From Pontederia crassipes (Eukaryota; Streptophyta; Magnoliopsida; Commelinales; Pontederiaceae), in contig CM060191.1 in NCBI GenBank assembly GCA_030549335.1, forward strand, positions 4,903,001-4,967,000: 64,000 nucleotides of DNA, written 5' to 3'. The translations under genes and the position numbers were made by a program. Shown here piece by piece: positions 48,400 through 60,402 of this stretch (the first letter of the stretch is position 1; each line of letters starts with the position of its first letter). The notes below the pieces were generated by a model. The model was not told where the DNA came from. It worked only from the letters and a program-made list of their open reading frames with translations, and searched no databases.

Positions 48400-51300
48400 T
48401 CACCCATCAGACCCAACAGCATCAAGCCATGATACAATTTGGTCAATAGATGGCCGGAGTCTTGGATCTTGGGTTATGCATTTACATGCAATCTCAAGGA
48501 CCGCTAAAAGCTGCTTTTCGAAAGACTTATTCCAAATCAATGTATCAAATATCTGTTCCTCCTTCTCAGTTTTCATCTGCAGGACCCAAGACACCAAATC
48601 TCTGTTCCCTTTTGACTTGCACACATCTACAGGTCTTCTGCCAGTGAGGAGCTCCAATAAAACAACCCCAAAGCTAAAGACATCACCCCGCAAAGTTGCA
48701 GTTAAAGTCTGGCTGTACTCTGGTGGGATATATCCTAAGGTCCCAACCAGATCAGTGGTCACATGGGTGTCATAAGGACGAATGAGCCTCGATAGTCCAA
48801 AGTCTGCTAGATGTGCCTCAAATCTATCATCCAGGAGAATGTTGCTGGATTTCACATCCCGATGGACAATATTAGGCTCACAAATCTTGTGCAAGTAAGC
48901 TAACCCCCTAGCTGAACCCTGTGCTATCTTTAGCCGGATCTCCCACTTGAGCAAAGTTGGACCATCAACCCTCTCATGCAGCCAATAGTCCAGACTACCA
49001 TTCTCCATATAGGAGTATATTAGTAGTCTGTCATTGCCAAATTTGCAGTAGCCTATAAGGGACACAAGGTTCTTATGCTGAGCCCTCGAAAGGGCTTCTA
49101 CTTCTGCCTGGAATTCTCGTTCCATCTGTCCACATTCGCCTGAGAGCTTCTTGATTGCTGCTTTTGTTCCATCAGGAAGGTACGCCTTGTACACAAGGCC
49201 AAACCCTCCACATCCAATTATATTTGCTTGATCAAAATTGTTGGTCGACTTCAGGATGTCATTGATAGTTACATCATTGGCATCATTATTCTGGAAGAAA
49301 AGCACTAGCCTTGAACCTGAGTCGTAAGATCCACTTTGGCCATCTTCGAGATATTGTTCATCTAATGAATATCCAGCATTCCTTCTTGAGAGGTTAAGCA
49401 AAACAGCAGCTAAAAAGAACAGAATGCTCACACCTATACATATGGTTATCACAAGTATAACTCTTCTTCTGATCTTACTGCTCATGTTAGATGGGTGTTT
49501 GTCACCCAGACTGCCTACTGTTTTGGTACAGTTTGATCTGCATAAACCAGGATTACCTTCAAAACTGGAGTTTGGAAAACTGAAAAATTGCCCTCCACTA
49601 GGAACAGTTCCCTGCAAATGGTTGTGAGCAACACTGAACTTTGATAAGAAGCTCAGGCTACACAATGATTCAGGAATGGAACCAGTGAGTTCATTTAAAG
49701 ATAAATCCAACACCTCCAAGTTCGCCATCTCTGAAAGTTCACCAGGGATGCTGCCACTAATGCTGTTATTTCTCAGGTCCAAGACATGAAGTGCTTTCAA
49801 CCTACCAAATTCTGGCCAAATCGGTCCACTCAATCCATTATCATTTAGATACAAAGATGGTGGAAAATTTGAAAGCTGATTGTATTGTAAACCACTGCTC
49901 TGATTGCGCTTGACATATAATGGCATGCCAATCAAGCTGCTACCATTTGCTGAACAATTCCCTGAAATGAGACTTTTCAGCTTGGTCAAATTCTTCGGGA
50001 TTTCGCCTGTCAGAGAATTGTTCGAGATGTCCAAATAAATAAGGTTATCCAGCTGCCCAATCCATGCAGGGATTCTGCCACTCAACCTGTTCCATGAAAG
50101 ATCCAAGACCTGCAATTTCTTGCAGTCCAGAAGCCAGTGTGGAATGCTCCCTGTAAGTCCACAGTTTCCGACTGCAAGAACCTCCAAGTTCTCAAAACCG
50201 TCAGAAGAATCAGGAACCTCTTCTCCATGGAAGTTCCTGGTGAGGATAAGAGTGGTCAGATTCTTGCATCTTCGAAGAACTCTCAATGCTCCTGAGATAT
50301 TATGGAAGCTGTTATTAGACAATGAGAGCATGGAAAGGGAGACAAGGTCACCAAATTGGTCCGGAACTTGACCAGAAAAATTGTTCTTAGCCAGGCTCAG
50401 GGTCTTCAATTGTTGGCAACTAGAGAGACCAAAAGGAACTTGGCCACTGAAATTATTCGATGCGAGATCCAGAGAGCTCAGATATGGCAGGGCCGAGAAG
50501 TTCAGATCAATGGAACCTGTGAGCGAATTGTTTCGGAGGTCGAGAACTTTGAGCATTTTGCATTTGGCCAAGGACCGTGGCAACGCTCCAGAGAAGCGAT
50601 TGGACTGTGCAGTGAAGTGCTCGAGCTCGAGCAGGGCACCGAACACATCTGGGAGAGGCCCAGAGAAGCTGTTACCAGAAAGCATGAGCGTTCTAATGCT
50701 AGACAGCTCGCTCAACCTTTCGTCTAGGCGGCCGGAGAAGTTATTATCACAGAAGGAGAGCTTCTTCAGTGCTGTCAAACTAAAGAGAGAGGCCGGGAGA
50801 GCACCTGAGAACGAGTTGAAGCCAAGGTGGAGCTCTCGCAATGTGGCGTTGCAGCCGGCGAACACTTCGACAGGAAGCGACCCCGATAACCTGTTAGCCG
50901 ACAGGTCGATAGCCCTCAAGGCAGCGGTCCCAGCACAGACACCGCCGGCGACCGCGCCGGTCAGCAAGTTATTACTGACGTTGAAGAAGGCGAGGTTGGT
51001 CAATGCGGTGAGATCCGGGAGAGACCCGGAGAAATCGTTCGAGGACAGGTTCACAGCATGGAGCCCGGGTATTTGCTCGACCACGGAGACAGGCCCGGAC
51101 AGCGCGTTGCCGCTGAGATCAAGCAGCTGGAGGCGATCCAAGGAGGCGAGGGAGCGGGACAAGGTTCCCCGCAGGCCGCGGCCGGGGAGGAGCAGACCGA
51201 TGACGCGGCCGTCGGCGTTGGGGCTCCCGCCGCACAGGACTCCGTCCCATGTGCAGCAGAGTTCGGGGGACGTCCAGTTGGAGGTGACGGAGCCGGCGGT

Positions 51301-51423
51301 GAGGTTGCCGGCGAATTCGGCCAGGGCTCGGAGGTCAGCCGGGTGGCAGGACGATGCCGCCGCCGCCAGAGAGCGGAGGAGGAAGAGAAGGACCACGCAC
51401 CCAAAGCAGGTCCAGCAGCGCAT
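48400..51423 (-). CDS. Phytosulfokine receptor-type LRR receptor kinase
   Basis: A plasma-membrane receptor kinase that in this family senses the sulfated pentapeptide phytosulfokine. A single exon encodes 1007 aa, typical for PSKR genes. Residue ranges are approximate: signal peptide 1-24; N-terminal LRR cap with CCTWDGVLC near 56-64; about 20 leucine-rich repeats with an island domain near 490-525 ([19 protein letters not shown]), the hallmark of this subfamily; transmembrane helix 655-678; kinase from 736 ([13 protein letters not shown]), lysine in AAIKKL near 758, [10 protein letters not shown] near 852-861 (RD kinase), ADFGLSR near 873-879, and the [12 protein letters not shown] activation segment. 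The ATG at 51423 is chosen because it begins a good signal peptide; the open frame extends ten codons upstream without an ATG. All catalytic residues are present. Assignment to PSKR1 or PSKR2 was not attempted. Confidence 0.95.
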   Translation of the reverse strand: MRCWTCFGCVVLLFLLRSLAAAASSCHPADLRALAEFAGNLTAGSVTSNWTSPELCCTWDGVLCGGSPNADGRVIGLLLPGRGLRGTLSRSLASLDRLQLLDLSGNALSGPVSVVEQIPGLHAVNLSSNDFSGSLPDLTALTNLAFFNVSNNLLTGAVAGGVCAGTAALRAIDLSANRLSGSLPVEVFAGCNATLRELHLGFNSFSGALPASLFSLTALKKLSFCDNNFSGRLDERLSELSSIRTLMLSGNSFSGPLPDVFGALLELEHFTAQSNRFSGALPRSLAKCKMLKVLDLRNNSLTGSIDLNFSALPYLSSLDLASNNFSGQVPFGLSSCQQLKTLSLAKNNFSGQVPDQFGDLVSLSMLSLSNNSFHNISGALRVLRRCKNLTTLILTRNFHGEEVPDSSDGFENLEVLAVGNCGLTGSIPHWLLDCKKLQVLDLSWNRLSGRIPAWIGQLDNLIYLDISNNSLTGEIPKNLTKLKSLISGNCSANGSSLIGMPLYVKRNQSSGLQYNQLSNFPPSLYLNDNGLSGPIWPEFGRLKALHVLDLRNNSISGSIPGELSEMANLEVLDLSLNELTGSIPESLCSLSFLSKFSVAHNHLQGTVPSGGQFFSFPNSSFEGNPGLCRSNCTKTVGSLGDKHPSNMSSKIRRRVILVITICIGVSILFFLAAVLLNLSRRNAGYSLDEQYLEDGQSGSYDSGSRLVLFFQNNDANDVTINDILKSTNNFDQANIIGCGGFGLVYKAYLPDGTKAAIKKLSGECGQMEREFQAEVEALSRAQHKNLVSLIGYCKFGNDRLLIYSYMENGSLDYWLHERVDGPTLLKWEIRLKIAQGSARGLAYLHKICEPNIVHRDVKSSNILLDDRFEAHLADFGLSRLIRPYDTHVTTDLVGTLGYIPPEYSQTLTATLRGDVFSFGVVLLELLTGRRPVDVCKSKGNRDLVSWVLQMKTEKEEQIFDTLIWNKSFEKQLLAVLEIACKCITQDPRLRPSIDQIVSWLDAVGSDG

Positions 51424-51602
51424 GATGGCAATGGAGGAGGAGAAAGGCGCCACCTTTATAATGGTGGTGCTGGTGGTTCAAGGAGAGATCAAGGTGAGAA
51501 GTGTTGTTTGATGCATGTGGAGCTGTGTGCACTCAAAAGGATCGGGAAGAGTAGATGGAGGTAGGGGATGATTCTTGCATTTCATGCATGCTCTGAGTGT
51601 GT

Positions 51603-51639
<37 letters not shown>

Positions 51640-52320
51640 ATGAAGCAAAGAAGGTCTCTGCTGTGCTGTATTGGTGCCTGTAACTTCATTTCTCTTGCTC
51701 TTGGTTCTCTCACTAAACCTTTTTTTTTTTGTTTGCTTGGAGTTCACCCTTCTTCTACCGGACAGAGGACGGATAGGCCACATCTATTACTGCCATTATT
51801 GCAGCTGACTTCTACCATGAATGAGTGAGGAGAGAGAAAGAGGGAGTTGGGAAATGTGGGATGGTTGGAGATGGGAGTCTCCGAGGGGTACAATAAATGA
51901 GGGATGAGGAGAGAGATGATCAGGGGTTTGTGGAGGCTGCACTGGAAGAAGCTTCAAAAAGTAGTCACAGAGTCCAACAGCAGAAAGGGGAGGGGGAAGA
52001 GAGAGAAAGGGAAAGAGAGCGGGGATGAAACTCTCGCTGCCTGGCTGCCTGCTTTTCTGGTCTGAGTTTTGGCTACTTGCTTTCTCTGTCTCCCACATGA
52101 GTAGCGTTCAGTGTGATTTTTTGGTAGTGTTTGTTGGGTGGAGGTGGCGGTAGTGGAGAGAGAAAGATAGGCAATTGAGTAGGGAAGGTGCTGACCAAGG
52201 GGAGAAGTGGTCTGTGCAGCTTGCATGCCTTTTACTCTTTGAGCTCTGCAAAATTCACAGATCTCTAGTGCTTTGTTTCTCTCTCCTTCTTCTCCTTTTT
52301 TTTCTTTTTTAATGTTCGAA
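51424..52320 (-). promoter_or_regulatory. Upstream region of the PSK-receptor gene with an (AG)n/(CT)n tract
   Basis: Contains a 30 bp AG repeat at about 51606-51635, which is (CT)n on the coding strand, common in plant 5' leaders. Further purine-rich runs lie at 51826-51840 and 51985-52020. No other gene seen. Confidence 0.5.
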
Positions 52321-52321
52321 T

Positions 52322-53464
52322 AAATTACGTTAAATACTCTCCAATTTTAAATTTTGCTCAGCGATATTCTTCAACTTCACTTTGTAACATAAATGTCCTT
52401 CATCTTTTAACGCGTTTCACCCGATGCCCTCTTTACCTATGATAGTCGATTTTTCGATTTTTCTTCGACGTGACGTCCACGTGGCCATCTCCTTTCTCCT
52501 TCACGCAAATAGTCGTCCGACGTGGCATGCTCCGACGTGACATATAAAATTACATCAATACCCTCCAACTTTAAGGTTTGCTCAGAGATACCCTCAAACT
52601 TTATTTTGTAACACAAATACCCTTCATCTTTCAATACGTTTCATCCGATGCCCTTTTTAATCTGAGAAACTCGATTTTTCGTCGACGTGGCGTCCACGTT
52701 GCCATCTCATTTCTTCTTCACGCAAATAGTCATCCGACGTGACATGCTCCGACGTGACACCACATATTAAACCATCTTACTTACCATAAGTTGACCCACT
52801 CACTATTAAATTATTTTCTTATTTCCCTCTTTATCATCGTTCGCGTGAAACCTCCTTCGCCGTTCGCACTCTTTCGTCGATCGCTCTCCTTTGTCGTTTG
52901 CCTCCTTTATCGTTCACCTTTCGCGTTCGTCGACCGTCATCTTTGTCCACATTAGTGTAATTTTATGTGCATTTGGTGAGCAAAGTTTAAAGTTGGAGGA
53001 CATTTGATGTAAGTTTATGTGTCATGTCGGAGCATGCCACGTCGGACGACTATTTGCGTGGAGGAGAGATGAGATGGTCATGTGGACGCCACGTTGACGA
53101 AAAATTGAGAAACCGTCTGTCCCAGGTAAAGAGGGCATCGGGTGAAACATATTAAAAGATGAAGGGTATTTGTGTTACAAAGTAAAGTTAGAGGGTATCG
53201 CTGAGCAAACCTTAAAGTTTGCGGGCATTGGTGTAATTTTATATGCCACGTCGGAATATGTCACGTCAGACAATTATTTGCGCGGAGGAGAGAGGAGATG
53301 GCCACGTGGACCCCACGTCGACGAAAAACTAGAAAACCGACTATCCCAGGTAAAGAGAGCATCGGGTGAAACACGTTAAAAAATAAAGGACATTTGTGTT
53401 ACAAAGTGAAGTTGAAGAGTATCTCTGAACAAACCTTAAAGTTGGAGGACATTTAATGTAATTT
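52322..53464. mobile_element. Fold-back type element with doubled inverted arms (1.14 kb)
   Basis: The left side has two tandem units (about 52322-52547 and 52548-52770). The right side has two inverted units (about 52975-53235 and 53236-53464). Each unit starts at AAATTACRTYAAATRCYCTCC and carries TTTGTAACAYAAATRYCCTTCATC, CACGTGGCCATCTC and CGTCCGACGTGGCATG-type words. The core between is about 200 bp with Cys/Arg-like CGTTCGC words. It belongs to the same family as 1-641 and 13806-14396. No transposase. Flanks show no clear duplication. Confidence 0.75.
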
Positions 53465-55225
53465 AAATGTCCCCTTCAGACAATTACTCACTCCTTGCTC
53501 TCTGTCTCAATTGGTTGTGTGCTCCTTTTCGTTTAATGAGAGGGTGCTGAATTAAATATGGGGGCTAGTTAAAGGGTGCCTGCAACAATTAGTATTATTA
53601 TTATTTGTATATTATATAAATTGGATTAATAAAGCTTCTAATTTCAAAAATATCATTTGAAAAAATATTTTATTATAATTCCTCAATTCGCGGATTCATA
53701 AAGTCATCTTTTCAAAATCCAAAAAATTGACGGGATTCCAGCATTCGATTCCTGGGACAAAGACTTGATACATACTTATTCTGGTTCCAACCTTACCATC
53801 CCTTATTGAGATGACAATCATCCAGATAATCTCACTTGAGTCTCACTTGAACAATTGAGAGCATTATTTTTATACAAAAAGACGCTCTAGATCTTGAAAT
53901 TCTTCTTCTGCCCCTCCACCTCCTACAATTAGGACTGATTGCACAGGCATCCTGATTTTAGTCAAGTTTATGAGGTGTTAATAGTCTTAACAAGCTCATT
54001 GAATAATATCCTCTGTTTTTTTAAATGCTATACAAATAAATTAAACTCCATGTTTAATTATGCTAGTTGGTGTTTCATTGAAATTTCGTTTTAAAAAAAT
54101 CATAATCGTGAAAAAAAACTGTGTTTTGGTCCAAAAGTAATTTTAGATATATCTATACATTAATTAGTAAGCACATTTGGAAAAACAAATCTTCTACAAA
54201 TTTTTGTCGAGGAATTTTTTCTTTGACCGAAATTGTACTTCTTGTCACAAAAAGAAAATAAGAAAATACGTATATATATAATTCCCATTTCATATTATTT
54301 GAAAACAATAATATAATCTTTAGTGCTAAAACTTGTGATGATGTTTTGGCCTCAATAAATATTAAATAATTTTCCGTGATATAAAAAAAAATTGGTTTGT
54401 GCAGAAATCCAAATCTCAAAGGAGGTATAAATTTGTATGATGAGTAATGATGAAGTGCCAATTATTACTGTTGTGAAAAATAATTGGGTCATATGATCCA
54501 TCATGTAACAAAAAATGACTTTTGTCAGGGAACTCAGTTCAAATTTAATACTCGATTGCAAACTTTTATTATGGCCAGACTTTGTCATCTGTCTTCGAAG
54601 ATATTATCGTTCCTTTATTTTTTATTTATATGAATTTTAATTTAATTTTGGACTGCATGGTCATATGATTTTTGTTATATTTACGGATATTTTTAATCAA
54701 TATAGGGTAATTCCTAAAACCTTTTTATATTCTTGTTTTTAAATTTTCAAAATAAGGTAATAATGCATGTATATGATTACATATTTGTATGATAAAAAAA
54801 AGTTCATAATTGTTTTCGATTGTCGCGTCATGTCTAATTATAACCAATGAAATAATTTCTACAAATAGGTTGATATAAAACTATTTAGTATTTTAATTGT
54901 GGACGCGAGAGCTCTGAAACTTGTGATCTTAAAATGTCAACCCGCTAAATAATTGAATCAATAAAATATAAACTTATTTCATATTAAATTATCTAAAGTA
55001 AGCTCATCCAGTGATTCACATGCACACTACAAATTAAGCTCTTTCATTGATTGTACATGTTAAGTAGGTGTTTTTATCTCCAATGTAGATCATGATTCAT
55101 GTGTGATGGTTATTAATAAGAGAGAGAGAGAGGGGGAGAGAGAGTGTGTGTGTGGCGACTTGAGCAAGCAAAGATGAAAAGTTTCAGTGAAGTTAGTTTC
55201 AGTGAAGTTTTCCTCACTCAGACCA
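53465..55225. other. AT-rich intergenic DNA
   Basis: No gene or complete element recognised. An AG/TG-rich run lies at about 55117-55155. Confidence 0.5.
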
Positions 55226-55800
55226 AAGTCCAAACTCTTGCTTCCTTTTAGAATAAAAACTAAGGGTGTTCATCGAGTCGGGTCGACCCAGTGAACTCGA
55301 AAATTCGACCCGATCCGACCCCACTCTTGCTTCTTTTTGGAACAAAAACTAGGAGCGTTCATCGGGTCGGATCGGTAGTCGGGTTCGGGTTGGAATTTTT
55401 CAACTCGAGTTGACCCGACCCGATCCGATGACTCGGTCTTTTTCTTCTTTTTAATTTTTAATTATTTTTTAGTTAAATGTATAGTTTTATATCATTTAAA
55501 ATCTAAAAAATATGAAATAAATTATTTTAAATATAGAAAAGTATATAAATATTTAAAACAATATTTTTTATATTAAAAAATACTTTATTTTGTATTAAAA
55601 ATAAAATAATAAATACTTTTTATATAAAAAATAAACAAAAAAATAAAAAAAGAAAGAAAAAGGGTGGTCGGACGACCACCCGACCCGACCCGACCCGGCC
55701 CGAGTCGGGTCGATTCGGGTCGCAGCCAAAAAAGCTGCGACCCGACTCGACCCGGCCAACCTTGGCCGGGTCGGGTCGAGTTTGTTCACGGATTTTGCTA
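55226..55800. repeat. CGGGTCGGGT-type repeat, partly duplicated
   Basis: A unit of about 90 bp (CTCTTGCTTCYTTTTRGAA, then ACTARGRGYGTTCATCGRGT) occurs twice, from about 55236 and 55323. It is followed by an AT-rich stretch (55440-55660) and a block of GACCCGACCCGGCCC words ending near 55790. The GTGTTCATCG start is seen at ends of plant hAT-like elements, but no inverted partner or 8 bp duplication was found. Confidence 0.5.
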
Positions 55801-55829
55801 ATGCATGTGAAACCCACTTCATCTTCTTT

Positions 55830-57395
55830 AACATTTTTTTCTCCAATCTCTTTGCTTACTGTTTCTCCTAATTCTTTATTGCGGCTTTGTGATTGGTCTT
55901 TGCATATTGTTCTTTTTGTTTTTTTTTTCTCTTTCTTTCCAAGGAAGACCAAGAGAAGAGAAAAAAAGATGAGAGAGAAAGAGTGATTATTCTATCAGGG
56001 AGGGCCTGTAGACAAGTGTCTTGACTCACATGGATCTCTCACTTGTCCCATGTGTGCTCATGTTCCTTTTATTTCTCTCTCATCTTTTGGCTCTCCATTG
56101 TTCGAATGAGCTGAAACAAAAAGTAAAGAAAAACATGGCCTTGTTTTGTTGACTGAGTGGAAATATATCTGCAGTAGGTGTGGCCTTTCTCTTCAAGGTT
56201 CATGTGTTAGTTAAACCAAATTTACATACCTAGTTCTCTTTATCCTGTAATAAAAAGATGTTAAACCAATTCTAAAAATTCCACCACTTTTATAGCAAAC
56301 TTAATCACATCAAGATCGTTCATAATTGTTTGGCAGGGATCAAAGGGGTGAATAAAGTGATGTTCCGCCAAACACAGCCATTAAAAACATAACAAAACAA
56401 AAGTGTGCAAATAAAATACGCTTCCCATTTTTTTTCTTTAAATCTTGTGAATACACTACAAAAGTAAAACCAACTTGAGTTGACTCAGTGGACAAACAAG
56501 CTGACAAACAACTCCAAAAGAACAATTGAGAACTGAGTTAATTAATTTTTCAATGCTCTACATTTTAAATCGAAATATAGTCAGATAATAACATCAGACA
56601 TGGATGCATCATAGCCACTTAAAACAATGTCAAATGTGCCAGGGATTGCTACTTTGACTAGCATTTCAAAGTGTGCCAAACAATTTGTAGCCTTTTTTAT
56701 ATATTTTATTTGTTTATCTTAAGTTGCAGAATGAGTCGACAGACAGGTTGGATGTTGGTCTACGTACTACTTAGCCGTGTAGGCCTACACGTTCTCTTTG
56801 TTTTCTATTGTTTCCTCAACTCCTCCAGTGCCAAGTGAAACAGCAGCAGCACAAACAAAAGCATGCCCCAAGTGTTGTTGCAACTAAAGCTAGTAAAATA
56901 TTCGTTTATAATATAGTAATAGTTGTATGGTGTCTCATGACATGAACCTACCAATCACCATTAATCCCTCTTGGTTTGTGAAGAACATGGAGATGCCACT
57001 TCAGAGTCCTCTTCCTCCCACAGCACTGCATTTAACTTTGCAATCATGATTCAGGGCCAGGGGAAGAAGAAAGAAGAAAGAAGAAAAAAAAAGATGACCC
57101 TGTCTGTCTCCTCATATTCTTGGATGCAATCTCAGAAACTTTGCTGAAATAATGTTTCACGGGCTCCCTGGGAACAGGAAATCTTTAAGCAGCACATGTT
57201 TGATGTTGCTGCCATGTTTAATTAGGCAGAGCTCACAACTTGAATGGGCTCACAGGTTCAGTGTCAAGTCAATGTTCACAAGATCTTCCTTCATTAGTTG
57301 GGTGAGCAAATCGGTTCTTATCAGAACACTATTTGAATTGATGTGCAAATGTTTTCATAATGCGCCAAATGTTTTTTTTTTCCTATTTTTTGGTG
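55830..57395. other. Gene-free DNA
   Basis: No coding or structural feature supported. Short purine-rich runs only. Confidence 0.5.
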
Positions 57396-57400
57396 AGTTT

Positions 57401-57867
57401 CACTACAAGAAAGAAGCAATTGACCGTCTGTAATTTGCTGAAAATCATCGAAAATTACGATTTTCGATGAATTTTTCGACGAAATCGATCCGACGAAAAA
57501 ATGATCGTATTTCGATGGATGGAAAAAATTCGTCGAAAGTTTCGACGGTTGTGACCATCCCAAAAGTCCGGCGGCCGCAACCGTCGAAACTTTCGGTAGT
57601 TGCAATCGTCGAAAGTTTTGACTTTCGGTGGTCATTACAACCATCGAAACTTTCGACGGTACCAATCGTCAAAACTTTCGACGGCCGTCACGATCATCGA
57701 AACTTTCGACGGTCGCAACCATCACAAAGAATTTTTATAATATAAAAATAGGCCCGCCGTCAACGGCCGGATTCGACAGCCAACGGCCCGAACCGACCGA
57801 CGCAAATTGCGACGGATTTTATTTCGTCGGAAACGGCCCTTCGAAAAATTCTCATTTTCTTATAGTG
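57401..57867 (+). mobile_element. Small complete CACTA element (467 bp)
   Basis: Starts CACTACAAGAAAGAAG and ends CATTTTCTTATAGTG, with the 3 bp target duplication TTT on both sides (57398-57400 and 57868-57870). Inside are about ten TTTCGACG / CGTCGAAA subterminal words. No coding sequence; it is non-autonomous and would depend on a related transposase. The CACTA end at 15239 shares its terminus and repeat words. Confidence 0.92.
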
Positions 57868-57989
57868 TTTCGGATCTACAAGAGGTGACTGATGTTCAAG
57901 ACTATTAGCATCTCATTAATTTGAAGTCAGGATAAGCGAACGGTAAATATGCATTCCCCTAATTAAAATAATGACTGCAAGGATCGAAC

Positions 57990-58874
57990 GCATGGTTATT
58001 AAAACCGGACCGGCCGGTTAAACTGATTCAACCACGAACCGGCTACTGGTCCGGTCTGAATTAATATGAAAAATGTGATTGAAGTTGAAATCGGTTCAAC
58101 CACTAAACCGGAAAAACCCGGTTCAACATATAAAGTGAAAAAAATTAGAAAATAAAAGTAAAAATAGGAAATAAAAAATTAGAAAGGAAGGTAAAAAATG
58201 AGAAAGTATTTGAATTAAGAATTGGTAAAAATGAAAAAGGAAATAAACGTGGGAAATCAATATGGAAGAGGAATTAATGGAAATAAAAATGGAAAGTATT
58301 AAAATAAAAATAAAGAAGAAAATAAAAGGAAGTAAGTGTGATGTATGGAAAATTAAATTAATTTATTATCATCACAAAATAGTATAAAATAATAAATATA
58401 GCATATCAATAATAATAACTTAAAGTTTTTTATGGATATAAAAAAGTTTAATATTTTTTATTATAAAAAAGTAAATAAATATGGGAATTAATGGGGAGAA
58501 AGGAATTAATCTAAATAAAAAATATTAAAATTAAAGGAAAGGAAAAAATAAACATGAGAGTGATATATGTCAAAATCAATTAATATATTATCACCCTAAA
58601 ATAGTATTGAAGAATAAAATAAAAGAATTAATATACTATATTAATAATAAAAATTCAAACTCTTTTTATGAATATTAATATTTAATTAAATATTTGTTTA
58701 TTATATTTTATTATGAATTATAAGCATTATATAATATTTATTAATATATATAATTATTTAAAATAATATTAATTTAATAAAATCCGGTTGAACCCGATTA
58801 AATCCGATCAAACTAGTCCAACCACGGCCCAATTGATCGTCCGGTCGGGTGGTCGGTCCGATTTTAATAACATT
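57990..58874. mobile_element. Non-autonomous hAT element (885 bp)
   Basis: An 8 bp target duplication GATCGAAC flanks it (57982-57989 and 58875-58882). The ends are inverted: GCATGGTTATTAAAACCGG at left and, in reverse, AATGTTATTAAAATCGG at right, followed by CGGACCGGCC-type words on both sides. The middle is AT-rich and non-coding. Confidence 0.85.
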
Positions 58875-58882
58875 GATCGAAC

Positions 58883-59166
58883 CTACTAGCACCCAATGAA
58901 TCATCAAAGACACTATCTCAATTGTGCCAATCAACCTTAATATTTTTTCCTCCTATTTAATTAGCATCTGGGACCATGAACATTGGCTAGGTACATGCAT
59001 AGAAAGTAAACACAATATTGGTGAAGGGAATATTTGGTTGGTAGAAGTTTGTAACTATTTTTTTATAGCAATAGGAACAAAATACTTCAAGAATTTCCAA
59101 TCATGATACAGATACATAGAAGAAAACTTGAACAGAAGAGAATGAACAGAGAACATTTAATCAAGC

Positions 59167-59198
<32 letters not shown>

Positions 59199-60150
59199 AT
59201 GTCATAATGAAATATAAAGTCTTATTTACATTAAAAGGAAAAAAATAGACATTGGAAAATGTGATATTTTAAGGCTAAAAAATGGGATGTAAATTGTAAT
59301 AGAAATCAATGAAATTTCTTCATGGTGGAATTTTTAAATTGGATGACATGGGATAATAAATAATGACAACAAATAACATGTATTTTATATTTTTGTATGC
59401 ATTCATAGATAATTTTATATATGAGAGCGTGCATTTATAAAGTTATGAAAGCATCGTACATATATGTGGCCCCCATAGTCTTTTTTTATGTGAAAGAATG
59501 CATCTACAATTTTGGGGATACCCCTTAAAATTATTTCATATATAAGGCATAAATATATGTGTGACGTCTTCGTCACCTTAATTCGTATGGATTAAATGTG
59601 TAAAGTATTCAACTTATGCAAAAATCATGCTTAGATTACTCAATTCGAATTTTCTTATTGTGGTTTTTTAAATTCCGTGCGATCAATATTAAAATCACTC
59701 GTATGTTAATTCATGGTGCCAAAGTATGTATATATATATATATATATATATGCATGTATGCTCAGAGAATTGGAAGGAAAAAAATGTGGTAAAATGACAA
59801 GATGAAAGACATTTTTTTAAAAGCAAATTAGAAATAAGATTATGATGTAAAATATAAATTTGTTTCCGTAGTATAATAAATTGTCAATGTGTAATCATTC
59901 ATAATGAGATTTTTAGCAAAGTTACTGTAAACTTAAGAAAATGATGTTTAATTATTTTGAATCAATTACGATTCAAATGTTCACTCAATTAGAGGTACAA
60001 GAATATATCTAAAAATGCCTTAAAAAAAAGAATATATCTAAAAACAAATTAACATGCCCACTTAGACGCCAATTGAAAATTTTTAATGACATATTATTTT
60101 AAAATACAAAGTAATAAAAAAATAATAATTGTATATATATTGGTAAGTAA
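58883..60150. other. AT-rich intergenic DNA with TA microsatellites
   Basis: TA tracts at about 59167-59193 and 59728-59750. No gene or RNA recognised. Confidence 0.6.
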
Positions 60151-60402
60151 AGATTGTAACGGTTATATAAGTTTATAACGATGTCATAGCGGTAGCCAAC
60201 ATCTCGTCCATTTACAAATCCTATGACGGAACTGCCGTGGAAGAGAATCCTATAACACTGTTATAATAAACGATCGCGACCGCTATAAACGCTCCGGCCT
60301 CATTTTGTAGAAACAGATCTCCCTCTTCGTTTGATCGCTGGGGACTCCGACGAATCGAAGAAACAGAGCTCGAGAAATATACCGCCGTGAAGGGGCGACA
60401 AA
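60150..60402 (+). promoter_or_regulatory. Probable promoter and 5' leader of the sigma-adaptin gene
   Basis: GC content rises from about 60180, with TATAAACGCTCC at 60284-60295 as a TATA-like word about 120 bp before the candidate ATG. Inference from position only. Confidence 0.4.

Noticed and set aside
50381-51511. Plus-strand open frame of 376 codons
   Set aside because: It is the antisense shadow of the LRR kinase gene; the repeated leucine-rich codons keep the opposite strand open. No domain is recognised.
55265-55790. A hAT element with GTGTTCATCG end
   Set aside because: The right side carries the same words in direct, not inverted, orientation and there is no 8 bp duplication; kept only as an unclassified repeat.
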